This document shows, in pieces, positions 1 to 9,888 of a stretch of 64,000 nt of DNA (position 1 is its first letter; each line of letters opens with the position of its first letter). Below the pieces are notes generated by a model. It saw only the letters and a list, made by a program, of their open reading frames with translations, did not search any database and was not told the DNA's origin. Source of the stretch: Devosia sp. (GTDB lineage: Bacteria > Pseudomonadota > Alphaproteobacteria > Rhizobiales > Devosiaceae); NCBI RefSeq assembly GCF_028290435.1, contig NZ_JAQGJV010000074.1, forward strand, positions 124,001 through 188,000, in the 5' to 3' direction. Both the position numbers and the translations under genes were made by a program.

Positions 1-541
1 GCGCCTGGGCTTCGCTTTCAGTTAGCGCCGCCGTGGGTTCGTCAAAGATCAGCACACGGCAATCGAGCGTCAGCGCCTTAGCGATCTCGACGAGTTGCTG
101 ATTAGAAATGGAAAGCTCGGCCACGCGCCGGCTGACCGGTATGGGCGCGAGGCGGTTCATCACCTGCTGGGCGTCGGCATTGAGCTGACGGTAGTTCATC
201 AGCGGCGCGCGGCGCGCATTGGTGGCGGCCATCAGAATATTCTCGGCCACCGTCGCATCGCGGCAGAGCGCGATTTCCTGGTGCACGAGGCCGATGCCGA
301 GCCTCTGGGCTGTGGCGGGCGAGGCGATGGTCACGGCTTGCCCGTTGAGCACGACATTGCCCGAACTCGGTTGCAGGATGCCGGCGATGATGTTCATCAG
401 CGTCGACTTGCCAGCGCCGTTCTCGCCGCAGAGGGCGTGGACTTCGCCCGGCGCCAGCGAGAAGGACACATCGGTGAGTGCCTGGACCGGGCCGAAATTC
501 TTGGAAATATTGCGGATTTCGAGAACGCTTTGGTCGCTCAT
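1..541 (-). CDS. Sugar ABC transporter ATP-binding protein (RbsA/XylG type), C-terminus beyond the window
   Basis: Only the first 180 residues are present because the gene runs off the left edge. A Walker A motif (GENGAGKST) lies near residue 39, a VHQE segment follows the Q-loop, and Walker B ([10 protein letters not shown]) lies close to the edge. This pattern is that of the first half of the double-nucleotide-binding-domain ATPases that energise ribose, xylose and other CUT2-type sugar importers at the inner membrane. It follows the binding-protein gene after a 60-base gap containing a stable hairpin, so the order is binding protein, ATPase, and presumably permease outside the window. The sugar cannot be told from sequence. 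Confidence 0.93.
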   Translation of the reverse strand, partial: MSDQSVLEIRNISKNFGPVQALTDVSFSLAPGEVHALCGENGAGKSTLMNIIAGILQPSSGNVVLNGQAVTIASPATAQRLGIGLVHQEIALCRDATVAENILMAATNARRAPLMNYRQLNADAQQVMNRLAPIPVSRRVAELSISNQQLVEIAKALTLDCRVLIFDEPTAALTESEAQA

Positions 542-562
542 GATCGTCCTCCCTGTTGAGGT

Positions 563-588
563 TCCCGGGGCGTCGTGGCGCCCCGGGA
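563..588. other. Intercistronic GC hairpin between sugar-binding protein and ATPase genes
   Basis: A perfect stem (CCCGGGGCG pairing with CGCCCCGGG, extendable by one A-T pair) with a 6-base loop lies between the stop of the binding-protein gene and the start of the ATPase gene. No T-tract follows on the minus strand, so it is more likely a processing or RNA-stabilising hairpin that keeps binding-protein mRNA abundant than a full terminator. Confidence 0.6.
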
Positions 589-601
589 GTTCGTGGCTGG
601 A

Positions 602-1630
602 TTATTCTTCGATACCCTTGGTGCCGCGGCGCTTCAGGTAATCGTCCCAGTAGAAGTCGTCGGCGTTTTCGGCGGTGACGATCGAGAAGCCGTTATCGAC
701 GAAGGGCACGGCCATCGCATTGTCGCCGGAACGGGCATAGTCGTTCATCGGATCGATCAGCTCAGGATGAGCGGCCATCCACAGCAGCATGAAGCCCATA
801 TAGCCCTGCATGCCCTGGTTCGGATTGACCGAGCCGAAGATGTCGCCGGCCTTGATCATGTCGAGGATGTTCTCGTTGACGTCGGCCAGCATGACACGGA
901 CCTTACCGCCGCTTTCCTTGCTGGCCTGAGCGGCGCCGATTGCCGAATTGGCTTCCGGCATGAACACTGCGCCCAGGTTCGGATTAGCCTGGATCAGGCT
1001 GAGGACAGCCTGGTAGGCCTTGGCGGGATCCTGGTTGGAGGCAGCGCGGCCGACCAGCTTCATGTCAGGCCACTTGGCTTCCATGCGGGCGATAAACGCG
1101 GAGACGCGCTTGTCGTGGTTGTCTTGGCCCGGATTTTCGAGAACGGCATATTCGCCCTTGCCACCCATGTCTTCGGCAACGGCGTCAGCCGCATAGGTGC
1201 CTTCAGCCAGGTTGTCGGAGGTGATGAAGGAGGTGCGCTTGGAGTTGGGCGAGTCGGCCGCGAAGGTCACCACGGCCACGCCCTGGTCGACGGCGCGATT
1301 GATTGGCTCGACGAACGGATCCGAATTCATCGGGTGAACGAGAATGCCGGCCGGGTTCTGTGCCAGCACCTGATCGAAGCTGGCGATCTGCTTATTGACG
1401 TCGTATTCGGTCGTGCCGGTATATTCGGTCTCGCAGCCGAACTGCTGGCCGGCCTGCTTGAACATCTCATAGACCGGGAACCAGTATTCGACGCCCGAGA
1501 CCATCACGTTCATGACGTATTTCTCGCCCGGTTCGCACTTGAACGGATTGACCGTCTGTGCGGCGGCGTGCCCGGCGCTGAGCCCCGAAGCCATAGCCGT
1601 CATTGCGAGCATGCTCAAAATTTTACGCAA
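602..1630 (-). CDS. Periplasmic sugar-binding protein of a CUT2-type ABC importer
   Basis: This 342-residue protein has a typical Sec signal peptide (short basic start, hydrophobic stretch, AAAQ cleavage region near residues 22-25) followed by a periplasmic-binding-protein type I fold (RbsB family) that reads through to a normal length. The start is TTG, chosen because a strong GGGGAGGA ribosome site lies just upstream; an ATG at residue 7 is the alternative. It heads the operon that continues with the ATPase at the left edge. The phrases ILVHPMNSDPF and VDQGVAVVTFAADSP match the hinge and sugar-contact regions of the family. The ligand is unknown; a pentose, hexose or polyol is likely. Confidence 0.9.
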   Translation of the reverse strand: MRKILSMLAMTAMASGLSAGHAAAQTVNPFKCEPGEKYVMNVMVSGVEYWFPVYEMFKQAGQQFGCETEYTGTTEYDVNKQIASFDQVLAQNPAGILVHPMNSDPFVEPINRAVDQGVAVVTFAADSPNSKRTSFITSDNLAEGTYAADAVAEDMGGKGEYAVLENPGQDNHDKRVSAFIARMEAKWPDMKLVGRAASNQDPAKAYQAVLSLIQANPNLGAVFMPEANSAIGAAQASKESGGKVRVMLADVNENILDMIKAGDIFGSVNPNQGMQGYMGFMLLWMAAHPELIDPMNDYARSGDNAMAVPFVDNGFSIVTAENADDFYWDDYLKRRGTKGIEE

Positions 1631-1989
1631 GATTCCTCCCCACGGCCGAAGCCGTTTGCGAAATTGACCTGCCGCCAGCGCGTGCCGTCGGCTGATATCT
1701 GAAAGCCTCGGCTCCTCCGAACCTCAGCGAGCGGACACTTGCACGAGCAAAATACCAGCGTCAATAAAATTCATCACGTGAAATATCTTTCACGTTTATG
1801 CCGCTGTGGCGACTGGTGGCGACAGCATTGCGGATGTGAACAAACGCCCCCGGACGCGGTGCGGGTGCATTCTCAAGGTCAGTGCAGGGAGGGGCTTCGC
1901 CTTAGCCTTGCCGACGGGGTTACCGAATGCGCAGCGCCCATCCTGGCCTCATCAAGACCCGGTAGGCCAGGCCCACCTCATGATGACCG
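1631..1989. promoter_or_regulatory. 359-base intergenic region holding the sugar-operon promoter, a palindromic operator and a weak hairpin
   Basis: Positions 1776-1795 carry a perfect inverted repeat, ACGTGAAA and TTTCACGT around TATC, about 146 bases upstream of the binding-protein start. Its size and symmetry fit a dimeric sugar-responsive repressor. Nearer the FtsX gene, 1942-1971 holds an 8-bp inverted repeat (CCTGGCCT / AGGCCAGG, 14-base loop) that could end transcription of the FtsX operon, but there is no T-tract. No gene is evident in the gap. Confidence 0.5.
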
Positions 1990-4536
1990 CTACAAGTCGC
2001 GCAGGAGTCGTGCCGGCCGCGACGATGCCGCGCGCAAGATGGTCATCGACCCCAAAAGGGCAGTGATAAGCGCCGCCACGGCTAGAACGGCCACCAGTGC
2101 ATCGGTGTCGAGCGTGAAGTCTACTTCCAGCATGACCAGTCCAACGAGCCAGGCGAGACCAATGCCAAGGGCCGCGGCGGGGATGGCGGCCAGCAGCGCC
2201 AGGATGAAATACTGCACGAAGGCGGTCGCCAGCAGTTCGAACCGCGTGGTGCCCAGCACCTTGCCGATTACCGCATCGGCCTCGCGCTGCCGCCGTCCCG
2301 TCGCGAGGCTCCCGATCAGCACCAATAGGCCATTGCCCACCGCCAGGCCTCCGACCAAGGTCGCCGCGAAGGACAACTGGCTCAGCGCATTGGTAATCTG
2401 CTCAAGCGTATCGCCGATGGCGACGAAGCGAATGTCGGGCAGGGCGGTCGCCAGCGAGCGTTTCACTGTCTCCTCGTGCCCCGGCGCAGCCGTGACGGCT
2501 GCAAAGAGCGTCGTGGGAAACGCGTCGAGCACGCCGGGCGAGAACGTCGCTAGGAAATCGATGCCGCCCTGCCACGAATAATCGCGGAAGCTGGCGACCT
2601 TGACGGTGACGGTGTCGCCGAAAATGGCGAAGGTTAGCGTGTCGCCAAGATTGACACCGAGCCCGGAACGCAGGCTCTGGTGCAACGACACGAGGCCCGG
2701 ACCGGTATAATCGGCGGGCCACCACTGCCCATCAATGAGCTTGGACGATGCCGGCATCTCCTGCCGAAACGTCAGCGGCACTTCGCCCGACAGCAGGAAC
2801 GTGGCCTCCGGACCGCGCGTGCGGATGGTGTCCGCCGCCACGCCATTGATCTGCGTGAGCGCGCCGCGCAGCATGGGCGTAGACACGAATTTGGGGATGT
2901 CGGTCCCGGGACCCGACATGGCGACGAGCGTATCAACTTCGTCGGGAAACAGGTCGGACGCCACGAAAGTGGGCACGTCAAACGATGACGCGCCCAGAAA
3001 TTCCTGCCGCAGATTGCCCTGCAACACCAGCACTACCGTCAGCATGGTCAGCGCCATGCCGGCCGCCACCACGACCGCCGCGGTATTGGAGCCGGTGTTG
3101 GCAATTCTGCGCAGGGCGTGGCGCAGGATGCGGTTGGACGGCACCGGCATGCGGCGCAAGGCCCATTGGGCGAGGCCGACGAAAAGCTGGAACGCCAGCA
3201 CGGCGGCGGCGCTGGCCGCAGCGAATGCGCCGACCAGCAGAAGGTCCCCCGTCATGGCAAAAGCGAGCAGCAGGAACGCCACGAGGGCCACCACCATGGG
3301 CAGTATCTGCCAGGAGGTCAGCAGGCTCCGCCACTCCACCGGCGGAGCCGACAGCCCCTTGGAGCGGAACAGATGCACCGGCCGGATCGCCTGTGCCTGC
3401 TGCAGTGGCAGATAGGCGAACCCGAATGCCGTGACGAACCCCGCAGCTGCGGCGACCACCAAAGGCTGCAAGTGCAGCGCGGGCTGCAGGCTGATGCCGA
3501 CAGCCTGCCCGACCAGCGGCAGGATGCCATAGGCAATTCCGCCACCAACCAAAAGGCCAATACCCACGCCGACTGCGGCCAGCATGGCAACCTGGGCGAA
3601 GAAGTGCACGAACACCCGCCAGCGATCGGCGCCCATGCTGCGCAGGATGGCGATCACCGTGGCGCGCTCGGCGATGTAGGCCTGCATGCCGGCCCACACG
3701 CTGACGCCGCCGATCAACAGCGAGCCCAGGCCGACAATGAGCAGGAAGCGCATGAACAGATCGTAGTAGCGCACCATTGGACCCAGACCGTCGCGCGCCG
3801 AGCGCACAGTCCAGCCGCTATCGGCGAACTGCGTTTCAAGCGCCGCCTTGGCCTCTTCCACATCGCGTCCGTCGAGCAGGATCTTGTAGCGGAACCAACT
3901 GCCAAGGCCAGGCAGGGGCGAGGTGCGATCCGACACCATCGAAAAGCCCTCTGCGGTGATCAGCGTGGTCAGTCCAAGCCGGAAGCCGCGCACCGGCGCA
4001 TCGGGTAATTTGGCTAGAGTGCCGCGCGCCTGGAACGTCGTGCCGCCAAGCTGGAATTCATCGCCAACCGCAATCCCGAGCTGATCCAGCATCAGCGGAT
4101 CAACCAGCGCTCCGGGCACCTCGTCGCGCAGGCCCAGAAGCTCGGCCACAGATGTGCCAGCCGGCAATTCGGCACTCTGGACGTGGCCGACCAGCGGATA
4201 GGTATCGCCCGCCGCCGCCAGATCGACAAAGGCGTCGCCCTTGTCCGTCTGCGCGCGCAGGTTGGTATCGACCACCGAGGCAATCGAACCATAGGCCTCC
4301 ATGGCCTGCAATTCGTCGCTATTTGCGGGCCGGTCCGCGCGAGAAAGTTCCAGATCGCCGCCCATCAGTTCGGCCGCGCTGGCATCGACGGCCTGCGCGA
4401 TACTGGTGCCTACCGAATTCACCCCGGCGATCAGGGCCGTGCCCACCGCCAAGCATACCACCAGCAGCACGAAGCGCCGTATGTCGCCGCGCAAGTCCAG
4501 CAGGCCGACGCGAATGGCAGCCCACATCGCGCGCAT
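1990..4536 (-). CDS. FtsX/MacB-type ABC transporter permease (YbbP-like)
   Basis: The 848-residue inner-membrane protein has one N-terminal membrane segment (residues about 20-42), a long extracytoplasmic region, a cluster of three or four segments in the middle, a second extracytoplasmic region and a C-terminal cluster. This is the duplicated FtsX layout of large permeases such as YbbP. The ATG start overlaps the TGA of the ATPase gene by one base (TGATG), so the two proteins are translationally coupled. Family members pair with LolD-like ATPases and act on lipids, lipoproteins or exported peptides rather than importing solutes. Substrate is unknown. A TTG one codon upstream is possible but unnecessary. 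Confidence 0.9.
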   Translation of the reverse strand: MRAMWAAIRVGLLDLRGDIRRFVLLVVCLAVGTALIAGVNSVGTSIAQAVDASAAELMGGDLELSRADRPANSDELQAMEAYGSIASVVDTNLRAQTDKGDAFVDLAAAGDTYPLVGHVQSAELPAGTSVAELLGLRDEVPGALVDPLMLDQLGIAVGDEFQLGGTTFQARGTLAKLPDAPVRGFRLGLTTLITAEGFSMVSDRTSPLPGLGSWFRYKILLDGRDVEEAKAALETQFADSGWTVRSARDGLGPMVRYYDLFMRFLLIVGLGSLLIGGVSVWAGMQAYIAERATVIAILRSMGADRWRVFVHFFAQVAMLAAVGVGIGLLVGGGIAYGILPLVGQAVGISLQPALHLQPLVVAAAAGFVTAFGFAYLPLQQAQAIRPVHLFRSKGLSAPPVEWRSLLTSWQILPMVVALVAFLLLAFAMTGDLLLVGAFAAASAAAVLAFQLFVGLAQWALRRMPVPSNRILRHALRRIANTGSNTAAVVVAAGMALTMLTVVLVLQGNLRQEFLGASSFDVPTFVASDLFPDEVDTLVAMSGPGTDIPKFVSTPMLRGALTQINGVAADTIRTRGPEATFLLSGEVPLTFRQEMPASSKLIDGQWWPADYTGPGLVSLHQSLRSGLGVNLGDTLTFAIFGDTVTVKVASFRDYSWQGGIDFLATFSPGVLDAFPTTLFAAVTAAPGHEETVKRSLATALPDIRFVAIGDTLEQITNALSQLSFAATLVGGLAVGNGLLVLIGSLATGRRQREADAVIGKVLGTTRFELLATAFVQYFILALLAAIPAAALGIGLAWLVGLVMLEVDFTLDTDALVAVLAVAALITALLGSMTILRAASSRPARLLRDL

Positions 4537-5261
4537 CAATGCGCCGCCGTGGTTTCGGTCAATTCGCCGCTGGTCATGGTGAAAACCCGGTCGGCCCGCG
4601 CCGCGAGGCCCGGATCATGGGTAATCAGCACCACGGCAGTTTTTTGCTTTCGCGCGAGGTCGAACATCAAATCCACCACCACGGCGCCGGTCTGCTGATC
4701 GAGATTGCCGGTGGGCTCATCGGCCAACAACAAGGGAGGATTGGTGACCATCGCCCGGGCCAGGCCCACGCGTTGCTGCTCGCCGCCCGACAGCGCCGTC
4801 GGGCGATGGTCCAGGCGCTCGCCCAGCCCCACGGCGCGCAGCGCTTCGGCGGCGGCCTCATGGGTCTGCTTCAGGCTCAATTCGGGGGAGGCGATTTCCA
4901 GCGCCAGCGCGACATTGTCGAGCGCCGTCAGCGAGGGGATCAGGTGAAAACTTTGAAACACAATACCGAGCGACTTGCGGCGGAAGCGGGCCAGATCGTC
5001 CTCGCCAAGCTGCGACAGGTTCTGCCCGCGAACCTGCACCGTGCCGGAGGAGGCGCGTTCCAGCCCCGCCAGCAGCATCAGCAGAGACGTCTTGCCGCTG
5101 CCTGAGGGCCCCACGATCGCCACAACTTCGGCCGGCGCCACGCGCAGCGATACGCCTTTGAGAATGTGCAAGGGCCGGCCGCCGACCTCGAGGCTATAGG
5201 TTACGTCTGCGGCGTCGATGATCGGGGCATCATTCTCGTTCACGGCCAGAAATTCCCTCAT
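4536..5261 (-). CDS. LolD/YbbA-like ABC transporter ATP-binding protein
   Basis: The 241-residue ATPase has Walker [10 protein letters not shown] near residue 52, signature [14 protein letters not shown] near residue 158, Walker [13 protein letters not shown] and an H-loop (LITHD). The ADEPTGNLD form is characteristic of the LolD/MacB/FtsE group that partners FtsX-like permeases. It is upstream of, and overlaps, the permease gene, forming a two-gene operon resembling ybbAP of Escherichia coli. No outer-membrane or adaptor partner is adjacent, so its process (lipoprotein release, lysophospholipid handling or stress efflux) cannot be assigned. Confidence 0.92.
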   Translation of the reverse strand: MREFLAVNENDAPIIDAADVTYSLEVGGRPLHILKGVSLRVAPAEVVAIVGPSGSGKTSLLMLLAGLERASSGTVQVRGQNLSQLGEDDLARFRRKSLGIVFQSFHLIPSLTALDNVALALEIASPELSLKQTHEAAAEALRAVGLGERLDHRPTALSGGEQQRVGLARAMVTNPPLLLADEPTGNLDQQTGAVVVDLMFDLARKQKTAVVLITHDPGLAARADRVFTMTSGELTETTAAH

Positions 5262-5340
5262 GCCTCAATGTGCCCGCAGGTTTTGGCGACGATCATCACG
5301 CGGCCAGCACATGGAACCGGCGGATACGCACTATGATGGG

Positions 5341-5862
5341 TTATCGGGCAAAAGGAACCGAGGCACGCAGGACATCCCCGGAATTGTTGAATTCCACCTC
5401 GAAATTGACCGTGATGTTGCCATCGATCAGCATGATCTGCGAGCCGATCCTCACATCGCTGCCGCTGCGATCCTTCTGCCGCTCTTTCAGGTCGAAGGTA
5501 ATGTCATCGCCGCGCAACCTGCCGACCGCCAGACCGGTAAAACCGGCATTGGAGCTCATAGCGGCTTCGTACTGCCCCTGCGCGTCGTTGAAAGCGATAG
5601 TGCCGCTGATCGACAGATTGGCGCTGACCAGGCTGCAACGTCCTGTATAGGTCACTTTCTGCTGGTTTCCCTTGGCGATGGACATACGGCAGCGGAATGG
5701 CTCGGGCTTGTCGCCGCCCACCAGCGCGCCTTCGCCCTGCCAATTGCCCACATAGGACGTCAAAACCGCCAGTTCGGTCTCCCCGGCCGAAACCTGCGAG
5801 GCACCCAGCGTCGCCAACTGCAACAACAGGGCGACCCCGACTACCTTGAAAAAAGCATTCAT
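5341..5862 (-). CDS. Exported protein of unknown function
   Basis: This 173-residue product begins with a convincing signal peptide (MNAFFKVVGVALLLQ, cleavage probably after SAGE or nearby). The mature part is rich in alternating beta-strand patterns (YVGNWQGEG, KVTYTGRCSLV, ISGTIAFND, ITFDLKER), which suggests a small lipocalin-like barrel; that is an inference from pattern only. Two cysteines could form a disulfide. An upstream in-frame ATG at 5901 would put 13 polar residues before the signal and lacks a ribosome site, so the internal ATG is preferred. It lies between the ABC pair and the oxidoreductase gene without overlap. I do not recognise a named family. Confidence 0.75.
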   Translation of the reverse strand: MNAFFKVVGVALLLQLATLGASQVSAGETELAVLTSYVGNWQGEGALVGGDKPEPFRCRMSIAKGNQQKVTYTGRCSLVSANLSISGTIAFNDAQGQYEAAMSSNAGFTGLAVGRLRGDDITFDLKERQKDRSGSDVRIGSQIMLIDGNITVNFEVEFNNSGDVLRASVPFAR

Positions 5863-6193
5863 TACTATCCGCCCTGTCTGTTTGATTGGTACCAGCTTCA
5901 TGTTTGAAAAGGTAGCGGCCGTCCTCGAACCTATGAATCAACTCTTACACGTCCGTGCGCGCCGATTTCTACTGCCAACTTGCGTCAATCCACTCCGCAA
6001 GTTTCTGCCCGCACGGTCTATGCCACGGCACCGGCCGAAGACCATTGTGGCGGCAAATCATCGCTTACTCCGTAATTGCCGATCACGCCCCGTCCGTTTC
6101 CCCAGTATGCCAACCCGATTACGGCAAAGCCTGCGAGAAGGGATGCGCTGGGTAGTTTCTGGCACGTTCCGGCAAGCACATCCAATCACGGGT
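5863..6193. other. 331-base gap; no secure gene, one possible short membrane ORF
   Basis: No RNA or promoter stands out. On the minus strand, 6018-6179 encodes a 53-residue frame starting with GTG that contains a hydrophobic run (LLAGFAVIGLAYW) followed by a polar tail. It lacks a recognisable ribosome site, and similar frames arise by chance in GC-rich DNA, so I do not call it a gene. A plus-strand frame ending at 6155 with four clustered cysteines is equally unsupported. Confidence 0.3.
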
Positions 6194-7174
6194 TTATTGC
6201 TGGGCTGCGGCGATCAGCTCGAACGAACGCAACCGCGCCGAATGATCATAAACGTCCGAGACGATGATCAGTTCATCCACCCCGGTTTCGGCAACGAACG
6301 CTGCCATGCCCGCCCGCACGGTGTCCGGCGCCCCGACAATGCGGCGCGCCAGCATCTGGGACGCCTGTGCTTTCTCCTGCGGCGTCCAATAGGTTTCGAT
6401 ATCGTCGATTGGCGGCTGGCTCAGCCCCCTCGCGCCGCGGAAAATATCGGCAAACGACATCAATTGGGTCGTGGCCAGCCGATGCGCCTCGGCATCGGTA
6501 TCGGCGGCAACGATATTAAGGCCGGCCATCGCATAGGGCTCCGCCAATTGCTCGGACGGCTTGAACCGCTCGCGATAGAGCGCCAGAGCGGGCATGAGCT
6601 GCGCCGGCGCGAAATGGGAGGCGAACGCATAAGGCAGGCCGAGCTCCGCCGCCAGCACCGCGCCGAACGTGCTCGATCCCAAAATCCACAGCGGCATTTC
6701 CGTCCCCGCCGCCGGCACGGCCTGCAATCGCTGGCCGGGCACCGCGGGCGCGAAATAGGCCTGCAATTCCAGCACGTCATTGGGGAAATTCTCGGCATTT
6801 TCCGGCGAACGGCGCAGCGCGCGCACCGTCATCTGGTCAGTGCCCGGCGCGCGTCCCAGCCCCAGATCGATCCGTCCTGGAAAGAGGCGCGCCAAAGTGC
6901 CGAACTGCTCGGCGATAATATAAGGCGCATGGTTGGGCAGCATGATGCCACCCGAGCCAACCCGAATGGTTTTGGTGCCGGCGGCGATATGGGCGATCAC
7001 CAGCGATGTTGCCGCGCTCGCAATGCCGGGCGCATTGTGGTGTTCGGCGACCCAGAAACGGCGATAGCCCCAGCCTTCCGCATGGGCCGCGAGATCGCGC
7101 GCATTGTCTAGCGCGCCGCGGGCATCGGTGCTTTCGCTGACGCGCACCAGATCGAGGATGGACAAGGCAGTCAT
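6194..7174 (-). CDS. LLM-class (luciferase-like) flavin-dependent oxidoreductase
   Basis: The 326-residue protein starts [10 protein letters not shown] after the initial MTAL and contains hallmarks of the bacterial luciferase-like monooxygenase family: FWVAEHHN near residue 43, [14 protein letters not shown], and [16 protein letters not shown]. Such cytosolic enzymes use FMNH2 or F420 and oxygen to oxidise varied substrates; this subgroup, often annotated MsnO8-like or YhbW-like, has no assigned substrate. The ATG at 7174 was chosen over an upstream extension because the extension is Arg-rich and unlike the family. It is divergent from the MFS exporter gene, with a 210-base shared promoter region. 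Confidence 0.9.
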   Translation of the reverse strand: MTALSILDLVRVSESTDARGALDNARDLAAHAEGWGYRRFWVAEHHNAPGIASAATSLVIAHIAAGTKTIRVGSGGIMLPNHAPYIIAEQFGTLARLFPGRIDLGLGRAPGTDQMTVRALRRSPENAENFPNDVLELQAYFAPAVPGQRLQAVPAAGTEMPLWILGSSTFGAVLAAELGLPYAFASHFAPAQLMPALALYRERFKPSEQLAEPYAMAGLNIVAADTDAEAHRLATTQLMSFADIFRGARGLSQPPIDDIETYWTPQEKAQASQMLARRIVGAPDTVRAGMAAFVAETGVDELIIVSDVYDHSARLRSFELIAAAQQ

Positions 7175-7384
7175 GGCAAATTCTCCGAGGTCGGAATGCT
7201 TATATCGGCAAACGACGATGCGTCCACGTAAACCTCTGGCGCATATGGGGCGCGTCCCGCCCGTTTGCCACTGCGAGCGCAAAATTAACCGGCCGCGGCA
7301 GCTATCCCGGAACATTTCCCGCCTGCCCCAGGTTGCAGCACCGGCCCGGCTAGGCCATTCTAGAAAATCACAAAGAGTATCCCG

Positions 7385-9013
7385 GTGACCGAACGCGCTT
7401 CGCCTCTCGCCCCTTTCGCCCATCCGACCTTTCGCAGCATCTGGCTGGCCAATCTTGCGTCCAGTTTCGGCGGGCTCATCCAGAGCGTCGGCGCGGCCTG
7501 GTTAATGACCTCGATTGCCTCCTCCGTCGATATGGTTGCGCTGGTGCAGGCCTCGATATCGCTTCCGATTATGATGTTTTCGCTGGTGGGCGGCGCCATC
7601 GCCGATAGCTTCAATCGCCGCCGTGTCATGCTCGCGGCCCAATGCTTCATGCTGGCCGTGTCCGCCGCCCTGATGGTGCTGACCTATCTGGGCATGATGT
7701 CGCCCTGGGTGTTGCTGGCGTTCACCTTCCTGCTCGGCTGCGGCACTGCCATCAACAATCCGTCCTGGCAGGCTTCGGTCGGCGATCTGGTGCCGCGTGA
7801 TCACTTGCCTTCGGCAGTGGCGCTCAACTCCATCGGCTTCAATCTGTCGCGCAGCGTCGGCCCGGCCGTCGGTGGCATCGTTGTGGCCGCGGCTGGCGCG
7901 GCCGCGGCCTTTGCCATCAATACGCTCAGCTATCTGGCATTGATCGTCGTGCTATTCCGCTGGAAGCCCGGCAATGCCGTAGCGCTGCTGCCGCGCGAAT
8001 CCATGGGCGCGGCCATGCTGTCGGGCATCCGCTATGTCGCCATGTCGCCCAATATCTACCAGGTCCTGCTGCGCAGCTTGATCTTCGGCTTCACCGCCAT
8101 CGCGGTGATGGCACTGCTGCCCGTGGTGTCGGCGACGCTGCTTGGTGGCGGGCCGCTGACCTATGGCCTGATGCTGGGTGCGTTTGGGCTCGGGGCCGTG
8201 GGTGGCGCCTTGCTGGGCAATCGCCTGCATCAGCGCTTCAGCAGCGAGGCTGTGGTGCGGATGGCCTTTATCGGCTTCGCCATCTGCGCCGCCGTCACCG
8301 GCATCAGCACCTCGCCCTTCCTGACCGGCGCGGCCCTGCTCATTGGCGGCGCCGGCTGGGTGCTGGCTTTGTCGCTGTTCAATGTCTCGGTCCAACTGGC
8401 CTCGCCGCGCTGGGTCGTGGGGCGGGCGCTATCACTCTACCAAACAGCGACCTTCGGCGGAATGGCGCTGGGCAGCTGGCTCTGGGGCGTCGCCGCAGAG
8501 CTTTATGGCCTGCAACTCGCGATGGGAGGGGCAGGGCTGTTGATGCTCGTCGGGGCCGCTCTTGGCCTGTTCCTGCCATTGCCGCAGCGTTCGACGCTCG
8601 ATCTCGATCCGCTCAATCGCTGGAAGGAACCGGCCCTCGAACTCGACCTCGAAGCGCGCAGCGGCCCGATCGTGATCCAGATCGCCTACATCATCAAACC
8701 CCACCATCTGGCGGAGTTCCTGCGCGTCATGTCCGACCGCAAGCGCATCCGCCGGCGCGACGGTGCCCGCCATTGGACCCTGCTGCGCGATCTTGGACAT
8801 CCCGACGTGTGGGTGGAGCGCTACCAGACGCCCACCTGGACCGAATATGTCCGCCACAACCTGCGCATGACCAAGGCCGACGCCGAAGTCGGCGACCACG
8901 TTCGTGCTTTGCATGAGGGCCCCGACGCGCCGGCGGTGACGCGCTTCGTCGAACGCCCGACCGATTGGCTGACCGCCATCGCCGAGCCGCGCAGCACCAT
9001 CGATCCGCCGTAA
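7385..9013 (+). CDS. MFS exporter of the MFS_3 (EntS-like) family with C-terminal cytosolic domain
   Basis: The 542-residue protein begins at GTG and carries twelve predicted membrane segments in residues 1-400, including the loop [10 protein letters not shown] of major facilitator proteins and the LASSFGG start seen in the enterobactin-exporter-like MFS_3 family. After residue 415 comes a soluble domain of about 110 residues ([37 protein letters not shown]) that resembles an antibiotic-biosynthesis-monooxygenase-type ferredoxin fold and is found in many members of this family. Likely role: efflux of a small organic molecule or siderophore-like compound. The stop codon lies three bases before the tRNA-Cys gene on the other strand. 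Confidence 0.87.
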   Translation: MTERASPLAPFAHPTFRSIWLANLASSFGGLIQSVGAAWLMTSIASSVDMVALVQASISLPIMMFSLVGGAIADSFNRRRVMLAAQCFMLAVSAALMVLTYLGMMSPWVLLAFTFLLGCGTAINNPSWQASVGDLVPRDHLPSAVALNSIGFNLSRSVGPAVGGIVVAAAGAAAAFAINTLSYLALIVVLFRWKPGNAVALLPRESMGAAMLSGIRYVAMSPNIYQVLLRSLIFGFTAIAVMALLPVVSATLLGGGPLTYGLMLGAFGLGAVGGALLGNRLHQRFSSEAVVRMAFIGFAICAAVTGISTSPFLTGAALLIGGAGWVLALSLFNVSVQLASPRWVVGRALSLYQTATFGGMALGSWLWGVAAELYGLQLAMGGAGLLMLVGAALGLFLPLPQRSTLDLDPLNRWKEPALELDLEARSGPIVIQIAYIIKPHHLAEFLRVMSDRKRIRRRDGARHWTLLRDLGHPDVWVERYQTPTWTEYVRHNLRMTKADAEVGDHVRALHEGPDAPAVTRFVERPTDWLTAIAEPRSTIDPP

Positions 9014-9016
9014 ATA

Positions 9017-9091
9017 TGGAGGCCTCGCCCTGGACTTGAACCAAGGGTGTGGGGAGTTGCAATCCCCCGCGTAACGCTCCGCCACGAGGCC
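9017..9091 (-). tRNA. tRNA-Cys (anticodon GCA)
   Basis: Read on the minus strand, the 75-base sequence has acceptor GGCCTCG pairing with CGAGGCC, discriminator U and an encoded CCA. The anticodon stem GGGGA/TCCCC closes the loop TTGCAAC, with anticodon GCA. A 3-bp D stem and a TTC-containing T loop are present. U at the discriminator position is the main identity element for cysteinyl-tRNA synthetase. The T arm is odd: it folds best with 6 base pairs rather than 5, and the variable loop shrinks to 4. It is separated from the MFS gene by only three bases and oriented against it. Confidence 0.9.
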
Positions 9092-9168
9092 ATGGCGCAC
9101 ACTAGTCACGGGTGTGTTATTTAAGTCTTTAAAGTTACCCGCAGATCATGACTTGGAGCGGACCGCCA

Positions 9169-9888
9169 CTAACTAGCGGCGATCAGCTCACGCGTATAGC
9201 TCTGGGCAATATCGCGGCTGCGCAACTGCTCGCGACTGAGCGTTTCCACCGCTTCCGCATTGCGCATCACCATGAGGCGATCACACATATAGGAAATCAC
9301 CGCCAAGTCGTGGCTGACGATCACGAAGGTCAGGTTCAGCTCCCTGCGCAACTGATTGAGCAGGTTGAGGATTTCTGCCTGGATCGACACGTCCAAAGCC
9401 GAGGTTGGCTCGTCCAGCAGCAGGATTTTTGGGTTGAGTGCCAGCGCCCGCGCAATGGCCACGCGCTGTCTCTGCCCCCCCGAAAGCTCATGCGGGAAGC
9501 GGAACCGGAACTGCCCGGGCAGGCCGATCAGGTCCAGCAATTCAACCGTGCGCTTCTCCGGATCGGGCAGCTTATTGATCCGCATCGGCTCGGCAATGGC
9601 CTGGCCGATGACATAGCGCGGGTGCAGCGACGCGTAGGGGTCCTGGAACACCATCTGCGCCCGTCGCGCCAGATCGGTGCGGCTGGTCGATTTGGTATCC
9701 TGCCCGTCGATCTTGATCGAGCCCGACCAATCCGGGTTGAGCCCCATGATGGTGCGCAGAATCGTGGACTTACCCGATCCGCTTTCGCCGACCAGTCCAA
9801 AGCTCTCGCCTTGTGTCACCGAGAAGCTGACATCGCGCACGGCGACCGAAGGTCCGAAATTGACCGTCAGGTGATCGACCTGGATCAT
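9169..9888 (-). CDS. Peptide ABC transporter ATP-binding protein (DppF/OppF type)
   Basis: The 239-residue ATPase has Walker [10 protein letters not shown], signature LSGGQRQRVAIARAL and Walker B ILLLDEPTSALDVS, then an H-loop (IVSHDLAVISYMCD). The [13 protein letters not shown] stretch is typical of peptide and nickel importer ATPases. It lacks the C-terminal oligopeptide extension and the 4Fe-4S-type cysteines of longer DppF proteins, so it is short for the family. It is the last gene of the first peptide operon and overlaps the preceding ATPase gene by four bases (ATGA). Both ATPases should form a heterodimer under the two permeases. Confidence 0.93.
   Translation of the reverse strand: MIQVDHLTVNFGPSVAVRDVSFSVTQGESFGLVGESGSGKSTILRTIMGLNPDWSGSIKIDGQDTKSTSRTDLARRAQMVFQDPYASLHPRYVIGQAIAEPMRINKLPDPEKRTVELLDLIGLPGQFRFRFPHELSGGQRQRVAIARALALNPKILLLDEPTSALDVSIQAEILNLLNQLRRELNLTFVIVSHDLAVISYMCDRLMVMRNAEAVETLSREQLRSRDIAQSYTRELIAAS

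Noticed and set aside
5955..6155. Plus-strand frame with a cysteine-rich end (PVCQPDYGKACEKGCAG)
   Set aside because: It starts at GTG without a ribosome site, and the rest has no coherent pattern. Treated as chance.
6018..6179. Minus-strand 53-codon frame with a membrane-like segment
   Set aside because: No ribosome site and no neighbour support; kept only as a remark in the gap description.
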